NCBI RefSeq assembly: GCF_001701025.1
Contig: NZ_CP016793.1
Coordinates: 9,424,001-9,488,000 of the forward strand
Reading direction: 5' to 3'
Length of the DNA: 64,000 bases
DNA from: Lentzea guizhouensis
GTDB lineage: Bacteria; Actinomycetota; Actinomycetes; Mycobacteriales; Pseudonocardiaceae
The first letter of the stretch is position 1. Every line of letters starts with the position of its first letter. A model generated the notes under the pieces. It searched no databases, was not told the DNA's origin, and was given only the letters and a program-made list of their open reading frames with translations. Positions 47,378 through 57,184 of this stretch are shown one piece after another. A program made the translations under genes and the position numbers.

Positions 47378-47671
47378 TCAGTTGTGGGCGGGCACGCAGC
47401 GGTGCATCGAGACGAGCTGGCGGCGCATGCGTTCCCGCAGCAGGTCGATCACCTCGGTGACGGTGGTGGCCTCCGCGTACGCCTGCACCTCGACCCACTT
47501 GAGGTCGAGCCGGGCGTGCGCATGGATCACGGACTTGTCCGAGGTGAGGTTGACCCAGGCGAAGTCGATCCTCTCCGGCGCGTAGCGGTCGAGCGAACCG
47601 ATCCGCGCCGACGCGTAGTCCCTGGCCTGCTCGGGGATGGCCTCCGCGAGCGAGACCTGGATGTAGTCCAT
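47378..47671 (-). CDS. HPF/YfiA-like small protein (ribosome-associated type)
   Basis: The 97-residue product starts MDYIQVSLAEAIPEQARDYA and has the beta-alpha-beta-beta-beta-alpha pattern of hibernation-promoting factor, including a strand with VIHAHARLDLKWVEVQAYAE and a final helix VTEVIDLLRERMRRQLV. It lacks the C-terminal extension of long HPF. It may bind ribosomes, but the match is by pattern only. Confidence 0.6.
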   Translation of the reverse strand: MDYIQVSLAEAIPEQARDYASARIGSLDRYAPERIDFAWVNLTSDKSVIHAHARLDLKWVEVQAYAEATTVTEVIDLLRERMRRQLVSMHRCVPAHN

Positions 47672-47815
47672 CGAGACCTGCCTCCTCCAGGCCGTGCGAC
47701 AGCGCCACACGGCCAAGTCCGACGGTACGAAACCGATCGCAACGCCGAACCGGGCGTTGGTCCCGACAACGCAGGGTCTTTCTCCTGCATGATGCGGTCG
47801 CCGGACCTGGTGATC

Positions 47816-48283
47816 TCACTGGACCAGTGCGGAAACGCGCTGGTCGAGCTGCTCCTCGGTGGGCGCGCCGGCGAGGAGCTCCACCGCGCCGTCACCGCGG
47901 ACGAACGCGAAGGTGGGCTGAGCGGTCACCCCGAACCGCTTCCACACGGACCCGTCCAGGTCGGCCAGGTGCGGGAACCCGCTCATCTGGTGGTCGGACA
48001 CGAACTCCTTCATCGCGTCGAGCCGGTCCTCGGCCGCGACACCGACGAACTGGACGTCCTCGTGCTTCTTCGCGATCTTCGCGACGGTCTTCGCCTCGGC
48101 GTTGCAGGACGGGCACCACGGCGTCCAGAACCACAGCACCGCCGGGTGGCCGACCAGCTTCTCGCCCCGGAACTCCGCTCCCTCCAGGGTTTTCGCGGTG
48201 AACTGGAACTTGTCCGGTGCGGGCTGCTGCTGCCCGCACCCCGCGAGCAGCAGCACCGCGAGCAGGACTCCAAGGACGCGCAC
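47816..48283 (-). CDS. Thioredoxin-like lipoprotein (TlpA/ResA type)
   Basis: The 155-residue product has a lipoprotein signal (VLGVLLAVLLLAGC), the thioredoxin active site WCPSC in FWTPWCPSCNAEAK, the beta-strand VQFVGVAAEDR and the cis-Pro motif TAQPTFAFV. It is probably a membrane-anchored thiol oxidoreductase. GTG at 48281-48283 follows AGGAGG with 8-nt spacing; the GTG three codons earlier overlaps that site. Confidence 0.88.
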   Translation of the reverse strand: MRVLGVLLAVLLLAGCGQQQPAPDKFQFTAKTLEGAEFRGEKLVGHPAVLWFWTPWCPSCNAEAKTVAKIAKKHEDVQFVGVAAEDRLDAMKEFVSDHQMSGFPHLADLDGSVWKRFGVTAQPTFAFVRGDGAVELLAGAPTEEQLDQRVSALVQ

Positions 48284-48391
48284 GGTCCTCACCTCCTGCC
48301 TGGGCGTACGGCCTCGCGCCTGCTCCGGTTCAGCGTGCCGAACAGTGGGCCCTGGCCTGCGCGGCGGAGCAGGAGCCCGAGCAGGAGTCCG

Positions 48392-49573
48392 TCACGGCTG
48401 GGTGGCCCAGGCCGCGATCTGGGCCCGTGACCGCACACCGAGCGCCGTCTTGAGGTCCTTCACGTCGTTCTCGACCGTGCGCAGCGAGACGTGCAGGCCG
48501 TCCGCGATCTGCCGGTTGGTGAGGCCTTCCGCGACCATCGCGGCGACCAGGAGCAGGCGTTCGTCGTGCCACGACAACGGGTCGAAGGCGTCGCCCCGCA
48601 CGTCCTCGACGACCGGTGGCGCTGCGGGCGGTGCGATCGGGTCGCCGTGCTGGAGCAGGACGAAGTGCCGCACGGACTCCAGCATCGTGAGGTCGTCTTC
48701 GAGCAGTGACCGCGCCTGGAGCCTCCGCGCGATCTCCCAGCCGTTCGGGACGAGCGTGTCCGCGAGCCGCTGGCCGAGCCTGCCGGGCGCTGCGGCGAAC
48801 GCGCGCAGGGCGGTGCGTTCGGTGTCGTCGAGCAGCTGGTAGCTGCGGTCGATCGCGGCGTGCAGCGAGCGGTGGTGCGGGCTCGCGTCGCGCGGGCCGG
48901 CGGTGAGGACGGCGAACCTGGTGTCGAGCCTGGCGGCGATCTCCTCCAGCGTCAGCACCCTGACCAGGCGGGCGGCCAGCTCCAGGGCGAGCGGGAGGCG
49001 GTCGAGCCGGGCGCACGCGGTGGTCAGCAGCGGGTGCTGCTCGTCGAACTCGGCCTCGAGGGCGGTGGCCCGGTCGCGGAAGAGGCGTTCGGCGTCGTGC
49101 TGGTCGAGCGGGGCGAGCCGGTAGACCACCTCGCCGGGCACGTTCAGCGGTTCGCGGCTGGTGGTGAGCACCCTGGTGGCCGGGTGGTGCCGCACGAGCG
49201 CGGCGCAGTCGGCGAGCACGTGTTCGCAGCCGTCGAGGACCAGCAGGCCAGGAGCGGGGCCGGCGCCGAGCAGGTCGGGGACGCGGGTGACGTCGGCGAG
49301 CTCGACCAGCAGGACGTGCCTGCGGTGTGCGACGGCCTCCTGCACGAGCCGCGACTTGCCGACGCCCGGTGGGCCCACGACGGTGACGATCCGGTGGCGG
49401 GCCAGGAGCTTCGTGAGGTCGGCGAGCTCGGCGTGGCGGCCGACGAACGTGTCGAGCCGCGGTGAGGGCGCGACGACCTCACGGGCCCGGCGGCGGTAGG
49501 CGCGCTGGCGGCAGGCACCGGAGCAGTACTTGGCCGGCGCGGTGACCGGTGCGCCGCAGTCCTCGCACCTCAC
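48392..49573 (-). CDS. Zinc-ribbon-NTPase-LuxR regulator
   Basis: The 393-residue product starts VRCEDCGAPVTAPAKYC SGAC (a four-Cys zinc ribbon), then a STAND-type NTPase (Walker A GPPGVGKS, LLVLDGCEHVLAD as Walker B, TSREPLNVPGE), and ends with a LuxR-type HTH (GLTNRQIADGLHVSLRTVENDVKDL). The GTG at 49571-49573 overlaps the stop of the upstream LuxR gene by 4 nt (GTGA), so the two are coupled. It is shorter than LAL proteins and has no TPR tail. Confidence 0.85.
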   Translation of the reverse strand: MRCEDCGAPVTAPAKYCSGACRQRAYRRRAREVVAPSPRLDTFVGRHAELADLTKLLARHRIVTVVGPPGVGKSRLVQEAVAHRRHVLLVELADVTRVPDLLGAGPAPGLLVLDGCEHVLADCAALVRHHPATRVLTTSREPLNVPGEVVYRLAPLDQHDAERLFRDRATALEAEFDEQHPLLTTACARLDRLPLALELAARLVRVLTLEEIAARLDTRFAVLTAGPRDASPHHRSLHAAIDRSYQLLDDTERTALRAFAAAPGRLGQRLADTLVPNGWEIARRLQARSLLEDDLTMLESVRHFVLLQHGDPIAPPAAPPVVEDVRGDAFDPLSWHDERLLLVAAMVAEGLTNRQIADGLHVSLRTVENDVKDLKTALGVRSRAQIAAWATQP

Positions 49574-51614
49574 CTGGCCCGCACCGTCCTCGCCGCCAGC
49601 TGCGTGCGTGACGACAGCCCCAGCCTGGTGAGCATCTGCGTCACGTGGGACCGCACGGTGCCGGTCGAGATCCCCAGCCGCACCGCGATCTCCGGGTTCG
49701 TCAGCCCTTCCACCACCAGCTCGGCGACCTGTTGCTGCCGTGCCGTCAGCGGCTCGGCCTGCCCGGTCTCCGCGCGGCTCCCGGCGGTCACGTACTCGAC
49801 CTGCCCGGCGTGGTCGAGCCGCTCCCCCAGCCGCCGTGCCCTGGCGGCCCGCGCCTCGCCCAGGTCCTCCGCGCGGCCGCGTACGTGGCCGTGACCACGC
49901 GGTGCCACAAGACCTCCGCCGAGGAGTCGCGTGACCGGCGCACGGCCTGTGCGGCGGCGACGAGCACCACGACGCGCTCCGGTTGCCGGCGCTGGGCGGC
50001 GACCAGTCCGAGCCCCTCCAGGACGTCGGCGGCGCAGGACGGGGTGCCGTCGCGCAGGGCGACGACGAAGAGCTCCTCGGCACGGGTCAGGTCACCGCGT
50101 TCCATCGCGATGACACCGGCGGTGTGCCGGGCGGCCGTCCAGCGGCAGACGTCCGGCGCGCCCAGGCCCAGCGCCTCGTCGATGACGGTGGCGGCGGTGT
50201 CGAGATCCCCGAACTCCCGAAGCAGCCACGCGTAGTTGTTGAGGAACGACATCAACAACGATTCGTCGCCCAACGCGCGCACAGCGGCGACAGACCGTTC
50301 CGTGGCATCACGCGCACCGGTCTGGTCGCCGACTCGTGAACGGGCGTGGCCGAGGGTGTTCCACGCGCGGGCCTGCCAGGTGGGGTCGCGGGTCGCCGGA
50401 TGGGCGGCCAGCGCCTCCGCGCACCGCAGGGCGGCCGGGCCGTCGCCGGTCAGGCCCGCGATCCAGGAAGCCCGGAACAGCAACAACTCCGAGTGCTCCG
50501 CCACCGCGCCCTCGGCCAGCGTCGCGGTGGCGAGCCTGCCGGCTTCGACCAGTGAGCCGCGCAGGTACCAGATGTGCACCAGGCCGCCCACGATGCTCGT
50601 GTAGCGCGGATCGGTTCGTGGCACGTTCGCGACGGCGTGCAGCAGCTGGTGCTCGTGCTCGGCGAACCAGTCGTTGGTCTCCCCGGTGAGTGTTGCGGCG
50701 ACTTCGCGGACGTAGCGGGTGAGCACAGTGGCAAGGCGATCGAACGTGCTGTCCGTTTCGCCGTGTTCTTCGAGGCGCGCCAAACCGAAAAGCCGAATTG
50801 ACTCCAACATGCGGAAGCGCGCGCTCTTCGACGATGGCGAACGCACGACCAATGACTTCGCACGCAACGAGGACATCACCTGCACCACGTCGTCCTCACA
50901 CCCGCACACCGCGGCCGCCAGGTCGAGGTCGAAGTCACCGACCAGCACCGACAACCGCCGCAACGCCGCCTGCTCGCCCGGACTCAGCAGGTCGTAGCTC
51001 CACCTGATCACCGCGTCCAGCGTCCGGTGCCGCGCCGGCACGTCCGGTGCCGCCGCGGCGAGCTCGATGGCCAGCGGCAGGTGGTCCACCCGCGCACAGG
51101 CCTCGTCGACCAGCACCGGCGACCCGCCCAGCTCGAGGAACATCCGCCGCGCGTCGGCCGGCGCCAGCGGCCCGACCTCCACGCACATCTCACCGGCCAG
51201 GTCGAGCGGTTCGCGGCTCGTCACCAGCACCCGCAACCGCGGGCACCGGGCCAGCAACGTGGTCACGACGCCGGCCGCCTCGCGAACGAGGTGTTCACAG
51301 TTGTCCAGCACCAACAACCGATGGTCGGCCAACGCGCGCACGACCGTCGTGGGCAGCGGCTCGCCGGGTTCCTCCCACACGTTCACCGAGAACGCCACCA
51401 CGTGCCACAACAGGTCCGGCCGGTGCACCGACTCCAGCTCCACCACGGCCGTGCCCGGTTCCGCGGGAGCGAGCTCGGCCGCGAGCCGCGTCTTGCCCGA
51501 CCCACCGGGCCCGACCAGCGACACCAGCCGGTGCCTGCGCAACAGCCTGCGCACGGTCGACAGCTCGCGTTCCCGTCCCACGAGACGAGTGCGCGTGCCG
51601 GCCGACGACCACAT
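49570..51614 (-). pseudogene. NTPase-TPR-LuxR regulator with one apparent frameshift
   Basis: The product (about 680 residues if repaired) has Walker A GPGGSGKT (about 36-43), LLVLDNCEHLVRE, TSREPLDLAGE, a TPR-rich middle and a C-terminal LuxR HTH (EGLTNPEIAVRLGISTGTVRSHVTQML). Near 49866 the frame changes by one base: TATYAAAR continues as EDLGEARAARARRLGERL. The HTH and coupling to the next gene are intact, which suggests a sequencing error or very recent mutation. It is a probable transcriptional regulator with unknown target. Confidence 0.83.
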
Positions 51615-51709
51615 GCGCGCGAGTCTAGGAGCGCGGGCACGCCGAAGAAATGTCGTTCAACCGCGATTGACATCAGCCCGCCACAAATGCCGCGAATTGA
51701 GACGTGCGG

Positions 51710-52542
51710 CTATGCGAGGTTTTCTTGCGCCTCCAGCCACGGCACCACGGCCTGCAGGAAACCGTCGGGGCTCGTCATCGGCCGCCCGTTCATGCACGCG
51801 ATGAGGTGCTCGGCCCCCAGCACGGCGTCGTACGTGCGGGCCCGGTGGTACATCTCGGCGGGCACGGCCTCGCGCACCGCGTCCCAGCGGTGCCAGGACA
51901 TCAGCGCCGCGTCGAGCGCGGGGTCGCCGGGCAGGGCGTTGTCCCAGTCGAGGACGCCGACCAGCTTCCCGTCCTCGGCCCAGTGCACGTTGCTGCCGCT
52001 GAGGTCGCCGTGCACCAGCGCGTCCGGCACGGGCTCCAGCTCCACGGCCGCGTCGAGGCGCCGCCGCACCTCCGCACCTCCGCCTGCCACCGGACGGGCA
52101 GCCTCGGGATGATCACCGTGCTGATGGTCTCCGCCCAGTGCGGCCCCTCGTCGCGGTGGTCGACCGCCTCCAGCAGCTCCCCGTCGAGCGGCACCGAACG
52201 CACGGCCTCCAGCACCTCGGCGATCTGCTCGGGCGCACCGGCCCCCTTCGGCAACGCGGTCCCACCGACCCACGACACGGCGACCGCCGCCCGCTCACCG
52301 AACATCGTCACGGGTGTCAACGGCTCGGGAACCTGGAACGGCAACCCGGCAGAGGCCAACCGCCGCAGCACCTCCACCCGCCGGGGCATCGCGGCGGCTC
52401 CCGACGCCCGCCTGCTCACCCGCACGGCGGCGACGCCGGGCACGAGCAGCACGTGGTGGATGTTGCCCTCGGTGGCGCGGAAGGCGCGGTCGAGGTTGAC
52501 GCCGGGCAGCAGGGCGGCGGCGATGTCGAGCAGGTCGTCCAC
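51710..52542 (-). pseudogene. Aminoglycoside-phosphotransferase-type kinase interrupted by an 8-bp tandem duplication
   Basis: The product (about 274 residues if repaired) has the APH fold: LLPGVNLDRAFRATEGNIHHVLLV (nucleotide-binding start), HGDLSGSNVHW (catalytic Asp and Asn) and GVLDWDNALPGDPALD (metal-binding DxD). GCACCTCC is doubled at 52066-52073 and 52074-52081. Removing one copy restores the frame exactly (RWQAEVRRRLDAAVELEP). The family phosphorylates small hydroxylated substrates including aminoglycosides, macrolides, choline and homoserine; the substrate here is unknown. Confidence 0.83.
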
Positions 52543-52628
52543 GGGAGTCCCCTCGGTGGCGGATCGCGCGGGCGATCTTGGGCGGTGCGACGACCGTAGC
52601 CTGCTCGCCGCGGGTAGCTCGGGACGGC

Positions 52629-52983
52629 GTGGAGCTCTACCGGGGCGTGGTCGACGCGGGTGGGCTGGCGGCCGTGCTCCAGCGTCCCGGTGACGAGGTC
52701 ACCGGCTCTGCGGCGACCTGGCTCGGCCGCGCCGCGGTCCGCGAGCTCGCCACCACCTGGCCCTTCGTCCACTTCAGCGCCGTGGCCGACGCGTACGCGA
52801 GCGGCGACAGGATCGAGCTCGGCTGGCAGCAGGAGCGCGCCATCGGCAGGCACGGCCTGGGCACGTTCGTGAGGGCGGCGGGTGGAGCCCGAGGTGTCGT
52901 ACGACGCGGGCGAGGCGGTGCGAATGTGCGTGGCGGAGATCGACCGCCTCGGTGTGCCGCCGCCGGAAGACCTCCAGGCGTAA
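52629..52983 (+). pseudogene. Small hypothetical protein, possibly frameshifted
   Basis: A frame from GTG 52629 (VELYRGVVDAGGLAAVLQ) reads for about 85 residues to FVRAAG. An in-phase continuation one base later (VEPEVSYDAGEAVRMCVAEIDRLG) ends at TAA 52981-52983. The junction is in a GCGGCGGGTGG tract. The two parts together look like one about 118-residue protein of unknown function. No domain is recognised. Confidence 0.4.
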
Positions 52984-53068
52984 CGAACCGCGCGCAGGTC
53001 AAGACAAGTGCGGCAGGACCGGGTCTGGCCGCTCAGGAGCGAGACCGGTCGACGCGAAGGAGCTCGGC

Positions 53069-53800
53069 GTGGCAGCAGACGCCCTCGAAGGACCGGTTCC
53101 GGAGTCCAGCGGCGGGGGCGGGCCGCTCCTCGACCTGCTGGACAAGGCGATCGGCCTGCAGGCACCGCTGGTGCGCAAGAACATCGCCCGCGCCCGCCAG
53201 CGCAACCCGGAGGCGACACCGGCGGAGGTCATCCGCACCCTGGAACGCATGTACGTCAGCGCCCTGGCCGGCACCGGTGCCGCGGTCGGGGGCGCCGCCG
53301 CCGTGCCCGCCATCGGCACCGGGGTCGCGCTGGCGCTGACGGCGGGCGAGGCCTTCTCCTCGCTCGAACTGAGCGCCCTGTTCGTCCTCTCGGTCGCCGA
53401 GGTCCACGGCATCCCGCTGGACGAGGTCGAACGCCGGCGCACGCTCGTCATGGGCGTCCTGCTCGGCGAGTCCGGCTCCAAGACCATCGGCAAGATCGCC
53501 GAACGCACCGGCCAGCACTGGGGCCGCCAGCTCGTCAACAAGGTGCCCATGGCGACGCTGCGCCAGATCAACAGGGTGCTGGGCAGGCACTTCATCACCA
53601 AGTACGGCGCCAAGCAGGGCATCATCGTGCTCGGCCGGGTGGTCCCGTTCGGCATCGGCGCGGCGATCGGTGGTGGCGCCAACGCGGCGGTCGCGACCTT
53701 GACCGTGCGGGCCGCGCGGCGTGCGTTCGGACCGGCGCCCGAGGCGTGGCCGGGGCTCGCACCGGAGCCGACTCCCGACTCCACGCCGCAGGACGGCTGA
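53069..53800 (+). CDS. Conserved actinobacterial membrane-associated protein, EcsC-like
   Basis: The 243-residue product starts VAADALEGPVPESSGG. It has two Gly/Ala-rich hydrophobic stretches (AGTGAAVGGAAAVPAIGTG..., VPFGIGAAIGGGANAAVA), the helical segment LRQINRVLGRHFITKYGAKQ and a C-terminal VRAARRAFGPAP. The pattern resembles the EcsC family of unknown function. GTG at 53069 follows AAGGAG with 7-nt spacing; open frame upstream has no such signal. It is convergent with a methyltransferase gene 12 nt away. Confidence 0.7.
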   Translation: MAADALEGPVPESSGGGGPLLDLLDKAIGLQAPLVRKNIARARQRNPEATPAEVIRTLERMYVSALAGTGAAVGGAAAVPAIGTGVALALTAGEAFSSLELSALFVLSVAEVHGIPLDEVERRRTLVMGVLLGESGSKTIGKIAERTGQHWGRQLVNKVPMATLRQINRVLGRHFITKYGAKQGIIVLGRVVPFGIGAAIGGGANAAVATLTVRAARRAFGPAPEAWPGLAPEPTPDSTPQDG

Positions 53801-53812
53801 GACCGAGCGCCG

Positions 53813-54543
53813 TCAGACGGCTTCCAGCACGAAGAACAGGAAGCACAGGAAGGACCCGGAGGGGAACCTCGCCATCTCCTCGGGGAACAACTCGTGGGCT
53901 TCCGGCGCCGGCGGCGGTTCGCTGATGACGGCGACGCGGAAACCGGCGGCGGTGAAGGCGTCGGTCATCGCGTGCAGAGGCCTGTGCCAGCAGGTGAGCA
54001 CGGCCTTCTGGCCGTTGAAGGTGTACTCGTCGGACCACTTGCTGGTCGCGAAGTAGTCGGCCTCGCGGTCTTGCAGCTTGAAGACGGCGGGGTGGTTGAC
54101 GACCACGACCAGCCGGCCGCCGGGCTTCAGGACCCGGCGCAGTTCGGCCAGCGGGGCGGTCCAGTCCTCCAGGTAGTGCAGCACCAGGGCGGCGACGGCG
54201 TCGTCGAACGCGGCGTCGGGGTACGGCAGCGGGGCGGCGATGTCGGCGACGCGCAGGTCCGTGTCGGGGCCGAGGCGTTGCCTGGCCAGCTCGACCATCT
54301 TCGCGCTGCGGTCGAAGCCGGCGACGACGGCACCTCGGTCGCGCAGGGCCGAGGACACGGTGCCAGAGCCGCATCCGGCGTCCAGGATCCGCCTGCCGGC
54401 CACGTTCCCGACCAAGGCCACGATCGCGGGCCGGGTGTAGTGGGCGTTGAGGAGGCTGGTCTCGTTCTCGGCCGTGTACGCCTCGGCGAAGCCGTCGAGT
54501 CGTTCTCCAGGTCCACGGCGGAGCTTTCAAGATCGGCAGACAT
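53813..54543 (-). pseudogene. SAM-dependent methyltransferase, frame-disrupted copy of the gene at 55022
   Basis: The product (about 243 residues if repaired) is very close to the protein encoded at 55022-55774: motif I RILDAGCGSGTVSSAL, ALVLHYLEDWTAPLAELRRVLKPGGRL, and C-terminal EAHELFPEEMARFPSGSF. The start MSADLESSAVDLEND at 54543 is out of frame: GACTC where the twin has GACTAC (near 54497), a single missing base. The rest is intact. The two genes lie in inverted orientation as a recent duplication. Confidence 0.82.
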
Positions 54544-55021
54544 GGGTCCAGACTGCCGACCGACCAGCCGCGGCGCCAGGACGGCACACGTTCGGGCCCA
54601 ACTTGTTTCGTCCAGCTGAAGTTTGCGGTGGTGCAGATCTGTGAGCTGCGGTCCGCAAGTAGCGCGGACGGATGCGGACGGCTGTTGTCCAGGGCTAGTT
54701 TGCGGATTCCTGGCCCTGGGTCGTCGATGTTGGCCAAGGGCCAGGGCGGGAACGAACCGTCTGTCATGGTCGTGGAGGCCAGGGAATCGGCTCGATCGCG
54801 GTGTCCCAGAACGGTGAGGACACCGGCTGTGAGCGTTCGAACTGCTCGCCTGCGAGCGCGAGGGTGTCTCCTTCGATGCCGGGGAGCGTGGCGTTGCCGG
54901 TGCTGGTTGGTGGGTGTGCGTGGAGCTTGGCGGCCCGTGTCTCGCGTTGGGAGCGCGCTGCCCAAGCGGGCGATTGGCGAGGGAGATGATCTCCTGGCGC
55001 CCTGATTGATCACTGGGCAGT
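54544..55021. repeat. 478-bp spacer between the inverted methyltransferases with a copy of the CCGCAAAC repeat
   Basis: No supported gene is present. The stretch 54608-54712 carries the TTTGCGG / GTCCGCA / GGGCTAGTTTGCGGA motifs of a repeat family that also occurs at 55915-56053 and 58694-58772, here in the opposite orientation. The rest appears unremarkable. Confidence 0.55.
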
Positions 55022-55774
55022 ATGGGAAACATGCCTGCCATTCCCGAGAGCTCCGCCGTCATCGCCGATGTGGCCGTGGAGAACGACTACGACGGCTTCG
55101 CCGAGGCGTACACGGCCGAGAACGAGACCAGCCTCCTCAACGCCTACTACGCCCGGCCCGCGATCGTGGACCTGGCCGGCGACGTGGCCGGTCGACGAAT
55201 TCTCGACGCCGGCTGCGGTGCTGGTCCTGTGTCCGTGGCGCTACGTGATCGGGGAGCCGTCGTGAGCGGCTTCGACCGCAGCGCCAAGATGGTGGAGCTG
55301 GCCCGGCAGCGGCTCGGCGACGACGTGGACCTGCGGGTCGCCGACATAACGGGCCCGCTGCCGTACCCCGACGGCGCGTTCGACGACGCCGTCGCCGCTT
55401 TGGTGCTGCACTACCTGGAGGACTGGACCGCACCTCTGGCTGAGCTGCGGCGGGTGCTGAAGCCCGGTGGCCGGCTGATCGTGGTCGTCAACCACCCCAT
55501 CCTCCTCAAGATGGTGCATCGCGAGACTGACTACTTCGCGACCACCAAGTGGTCCGACGAGTACAACTTCAACGGCCAGAAGGCCGTGCTCACCTACTGG
55601 CACCGGCCGCTGCACGCGATGACCGATGCCTTCACCGCAGCAGGCTTCCGCACCGCCGTCATCAGCGAGCCGCCTCCGGCGCCGGAAGCCCACGAACTCT
55701 TTCCCGACGAGATGGCGGGGTTCCCCTCCGGGGCCTTCCTGAGCTTCGTGTTCTTCGTCCTGGAGGCCGCCTGA
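55022..55774 (+). CDS. SAM-dependent methyltransferase, intact copy
   Basis: The 250-residue product has motif I RILDAGCGAGPVSVAL, an acidic GFDRSAKMVELARQ, motif II LPYPDGAFDDAVAAL, and VLKPGGRLIVVVNHP. The N-terminal YDGFAEAYTAENETSLLNAYYARPAI is typical of small-molecule class I methyltransferases. The start may be ATG 55022 or the ATG three codons on. Substrate unknown. The neighbour at 53813-54543 is nearly identical. Confidence 0.86.
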   Translation: MGNMPAIPESSAVIADVAVENDYDGFAEAYTAENETSLLNAYYARPAIVDLAGDVAGRRILDAGCGAGPVSVALRDRGAVVSGFDRSAKMVELARQRLGDDVDLRVADITGPLPYPDGAFDDAVAALVLHYLEDWTAPLAELRRVLKPGGRLIVVVNHPILLKMVHRETDYFATTKWSDEYNFNGQKAVLTYWHRPLHAMTDAFTAAGFRTAVISEPPPAPEAHELFPDEMAGFPSGAFLSFVFFVLEAA

Positions 55775-55914
55775 CTACGGCGTGGCACATGGGTGGCCGC
55801 AAGGTCGCGGCATGCTTGCCCTGACCTTGAGGCTGCGTACAGGCGCTACAGGCCGTTGGCAAGGAACCAACGCGGTTGTTGAGAATGCGCCAACTTCAGG
55901 CAGAACGTGTGGCG

Positions 55915-56053
55915 GCCCGCAAACTAGCTCGGACGCCGTAGCAAGCACCGCAAACTTGCCCTGGACACCGCAATGTTCGGCTGGACAGGACAGCGGTCCG
56001 CATCTAGGGCCGAACGGCAGGTGAGAGGGCCGTTCGGGACTACCTTGCGGATT
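55915..56053. repeat. Copy of the CCGCAAAC repeat family
   Basis: The stretch reads CCCGCAAACTAGCTC, CACCGCAAACTTGCCC, TGGACACCGCAA, GGACAGGACAG and, at the end, CTTGCGGATTC. The same words in the same order occur at 58694-58772 and in reverse at 54608-54712. It lies in the 351-bp gap between the methyltransferase and HTH genes, where no gene is supported. Confidence 0.65.
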
Positions 56054-56125
56054 CTGGTTGCGAGGGCGACTGACGAGGTGGGGTCGTCGTAGGGACGCTG
56101 AGGGGCCGTCCTCTGCTGGCCGTGG

Positions 56126-57184
56126 TCACGATTGCGGGGTTGTGGGCTGGTCGACGACGGTCCACGGGCCGCAGTCGCGGTCCTGGTACTGGATACGGCG
56201 GTCCTCGACCTCGCCCAGGCACACCCGGAACTCCAGCCGTCGGGTCCCGGCGAGCCAGGGGAGGTCGACGGTCTTGGGGGGCACGGTGGTGCCGTCGCGG
56301 TGGGTGCCGGTCCTACTGCGCGAGTTGGCCCACGGGCCGACCTGGCTGCCGTCGGCCTGGGCGGCGAGGATGGTGGAGCAGCCGTCGCTCAGGTCGTCGC
56401 TGAGCACGATCCGACGCTCGCTCGCGAACAGTTCGGCGTGGCCCGCGCCGCCGGGGGCGTAGGCCACGGGGCGCCCGCCGGCGGTCCGGGGAACCGGCAC
56501 CGCAGTCCCGGCGGGGGTACTGCCGACCGGGGCTCCGCCGGGTCGACAGGGCACGCCCTGCTTCGCGTTGTCTTCCTGTTCCACGCTCGACCGGGTCGGC
56601 TCCGAGGCGGTGCCGCCGTTCCGCGAGGCCGTGGGCCGGGCGGTGTCGGTGGCCGTGCGGGAGGGCGACTGCCCGCTGATGGCGAACACCGCGATCGTCA
56701 CGGCGGTGAGCGCGACCGCCAGTCCCGCGCCGATCAGTCGCCGCCGGCGACCGGCTCGCCCGGTCGATGTCGATGTCGATGCCAAGGAGGCCGGTGGGCC
56801 TGAGGCACCGTCGCCGTCCACCGCGTCCGCATCGGAGTTCTTACCGGCAGGGGTGGTGTCGCGGGTGGGTGTGGCACGGAGTCGGGCCGTCTGGGCTGCG
56901 CGTGCCCGGTCGAGCAGTCGTGGCCAGTCCTGCGCCCGGTCCGCGCCGATGACCCGCATCATGACCATCATCTGTTCGGGATGGCGGGGTAGCCGGCGGG
57001 AGTCGATCCAGCCGCTGATCGTCCGGTCCGACACATCCTGGTCGAAGAGTTCGGCGGCGTGACGGCTGATCACCCCCGCCACCGCGGTCCCGTCCGGCAG
57101 GTCGGCCGACCACGCGGCCACCGCGGCATCGAACCGCGTCCAGAACTCCTTCTCCGCGTCCCCGAGGCCGTCCATGCGCGGCAT
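56126..57184 (-). CDS. HTH-type single-pass membrane protein with extracellular domain
   Basis: The 352-residue product has an N-terminal HTH-like part (about 10-85: AELFDQDVSDRTISGWIDSRRLPRHPEQ), a Pro/Asp-rich linker, an Arg-flanked membrane segment (GRRRRLIGAGLAVALTAVTIAVF, about 145-170), a Ser/Thr/Pro-rich region and a C-terminal beta-rich domain with paired Cys (DGCSTILAAQADG, FRVCLGEVEDRR, DRDCGPW). It is probably a membrane-linked regulator or sensor. The start is ATG 57184 or ATG 57175; the frame is open further upstream without a clear ribosome site. Confidence 0.72.
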   Translation of the reverse strand: MPRMDGLGDAEKEFWTRFDAAVAAWSADLPDGTAVAGVISRHAAELFDQDVSDRTISGWIDSRRLPRHPEQMMVMMRVIGADRAQDWPRLLDRARAAQTARLRATPTRDTTPAGKNSDADAVDGDGASGPPASLASTSTSTGRAGRRRRLIGAGLAVALTAVTIAVFAISGQSPSRTATDTARPTASRNGGTASEPTRSSVEQEDNAKQGVPCRPGGAPVGSTPAGTAVPVPRTAGGRPVAYAPGGAGHAELFASERRIVLSDDLSDGCSTILAAQADGSQVGPWANSRSRTGTHRDGTTVPPKTVDLPWLAGTRRLEFRVCLGEVEDRRIQYQDRDCGPWTVVDQPTTPQS

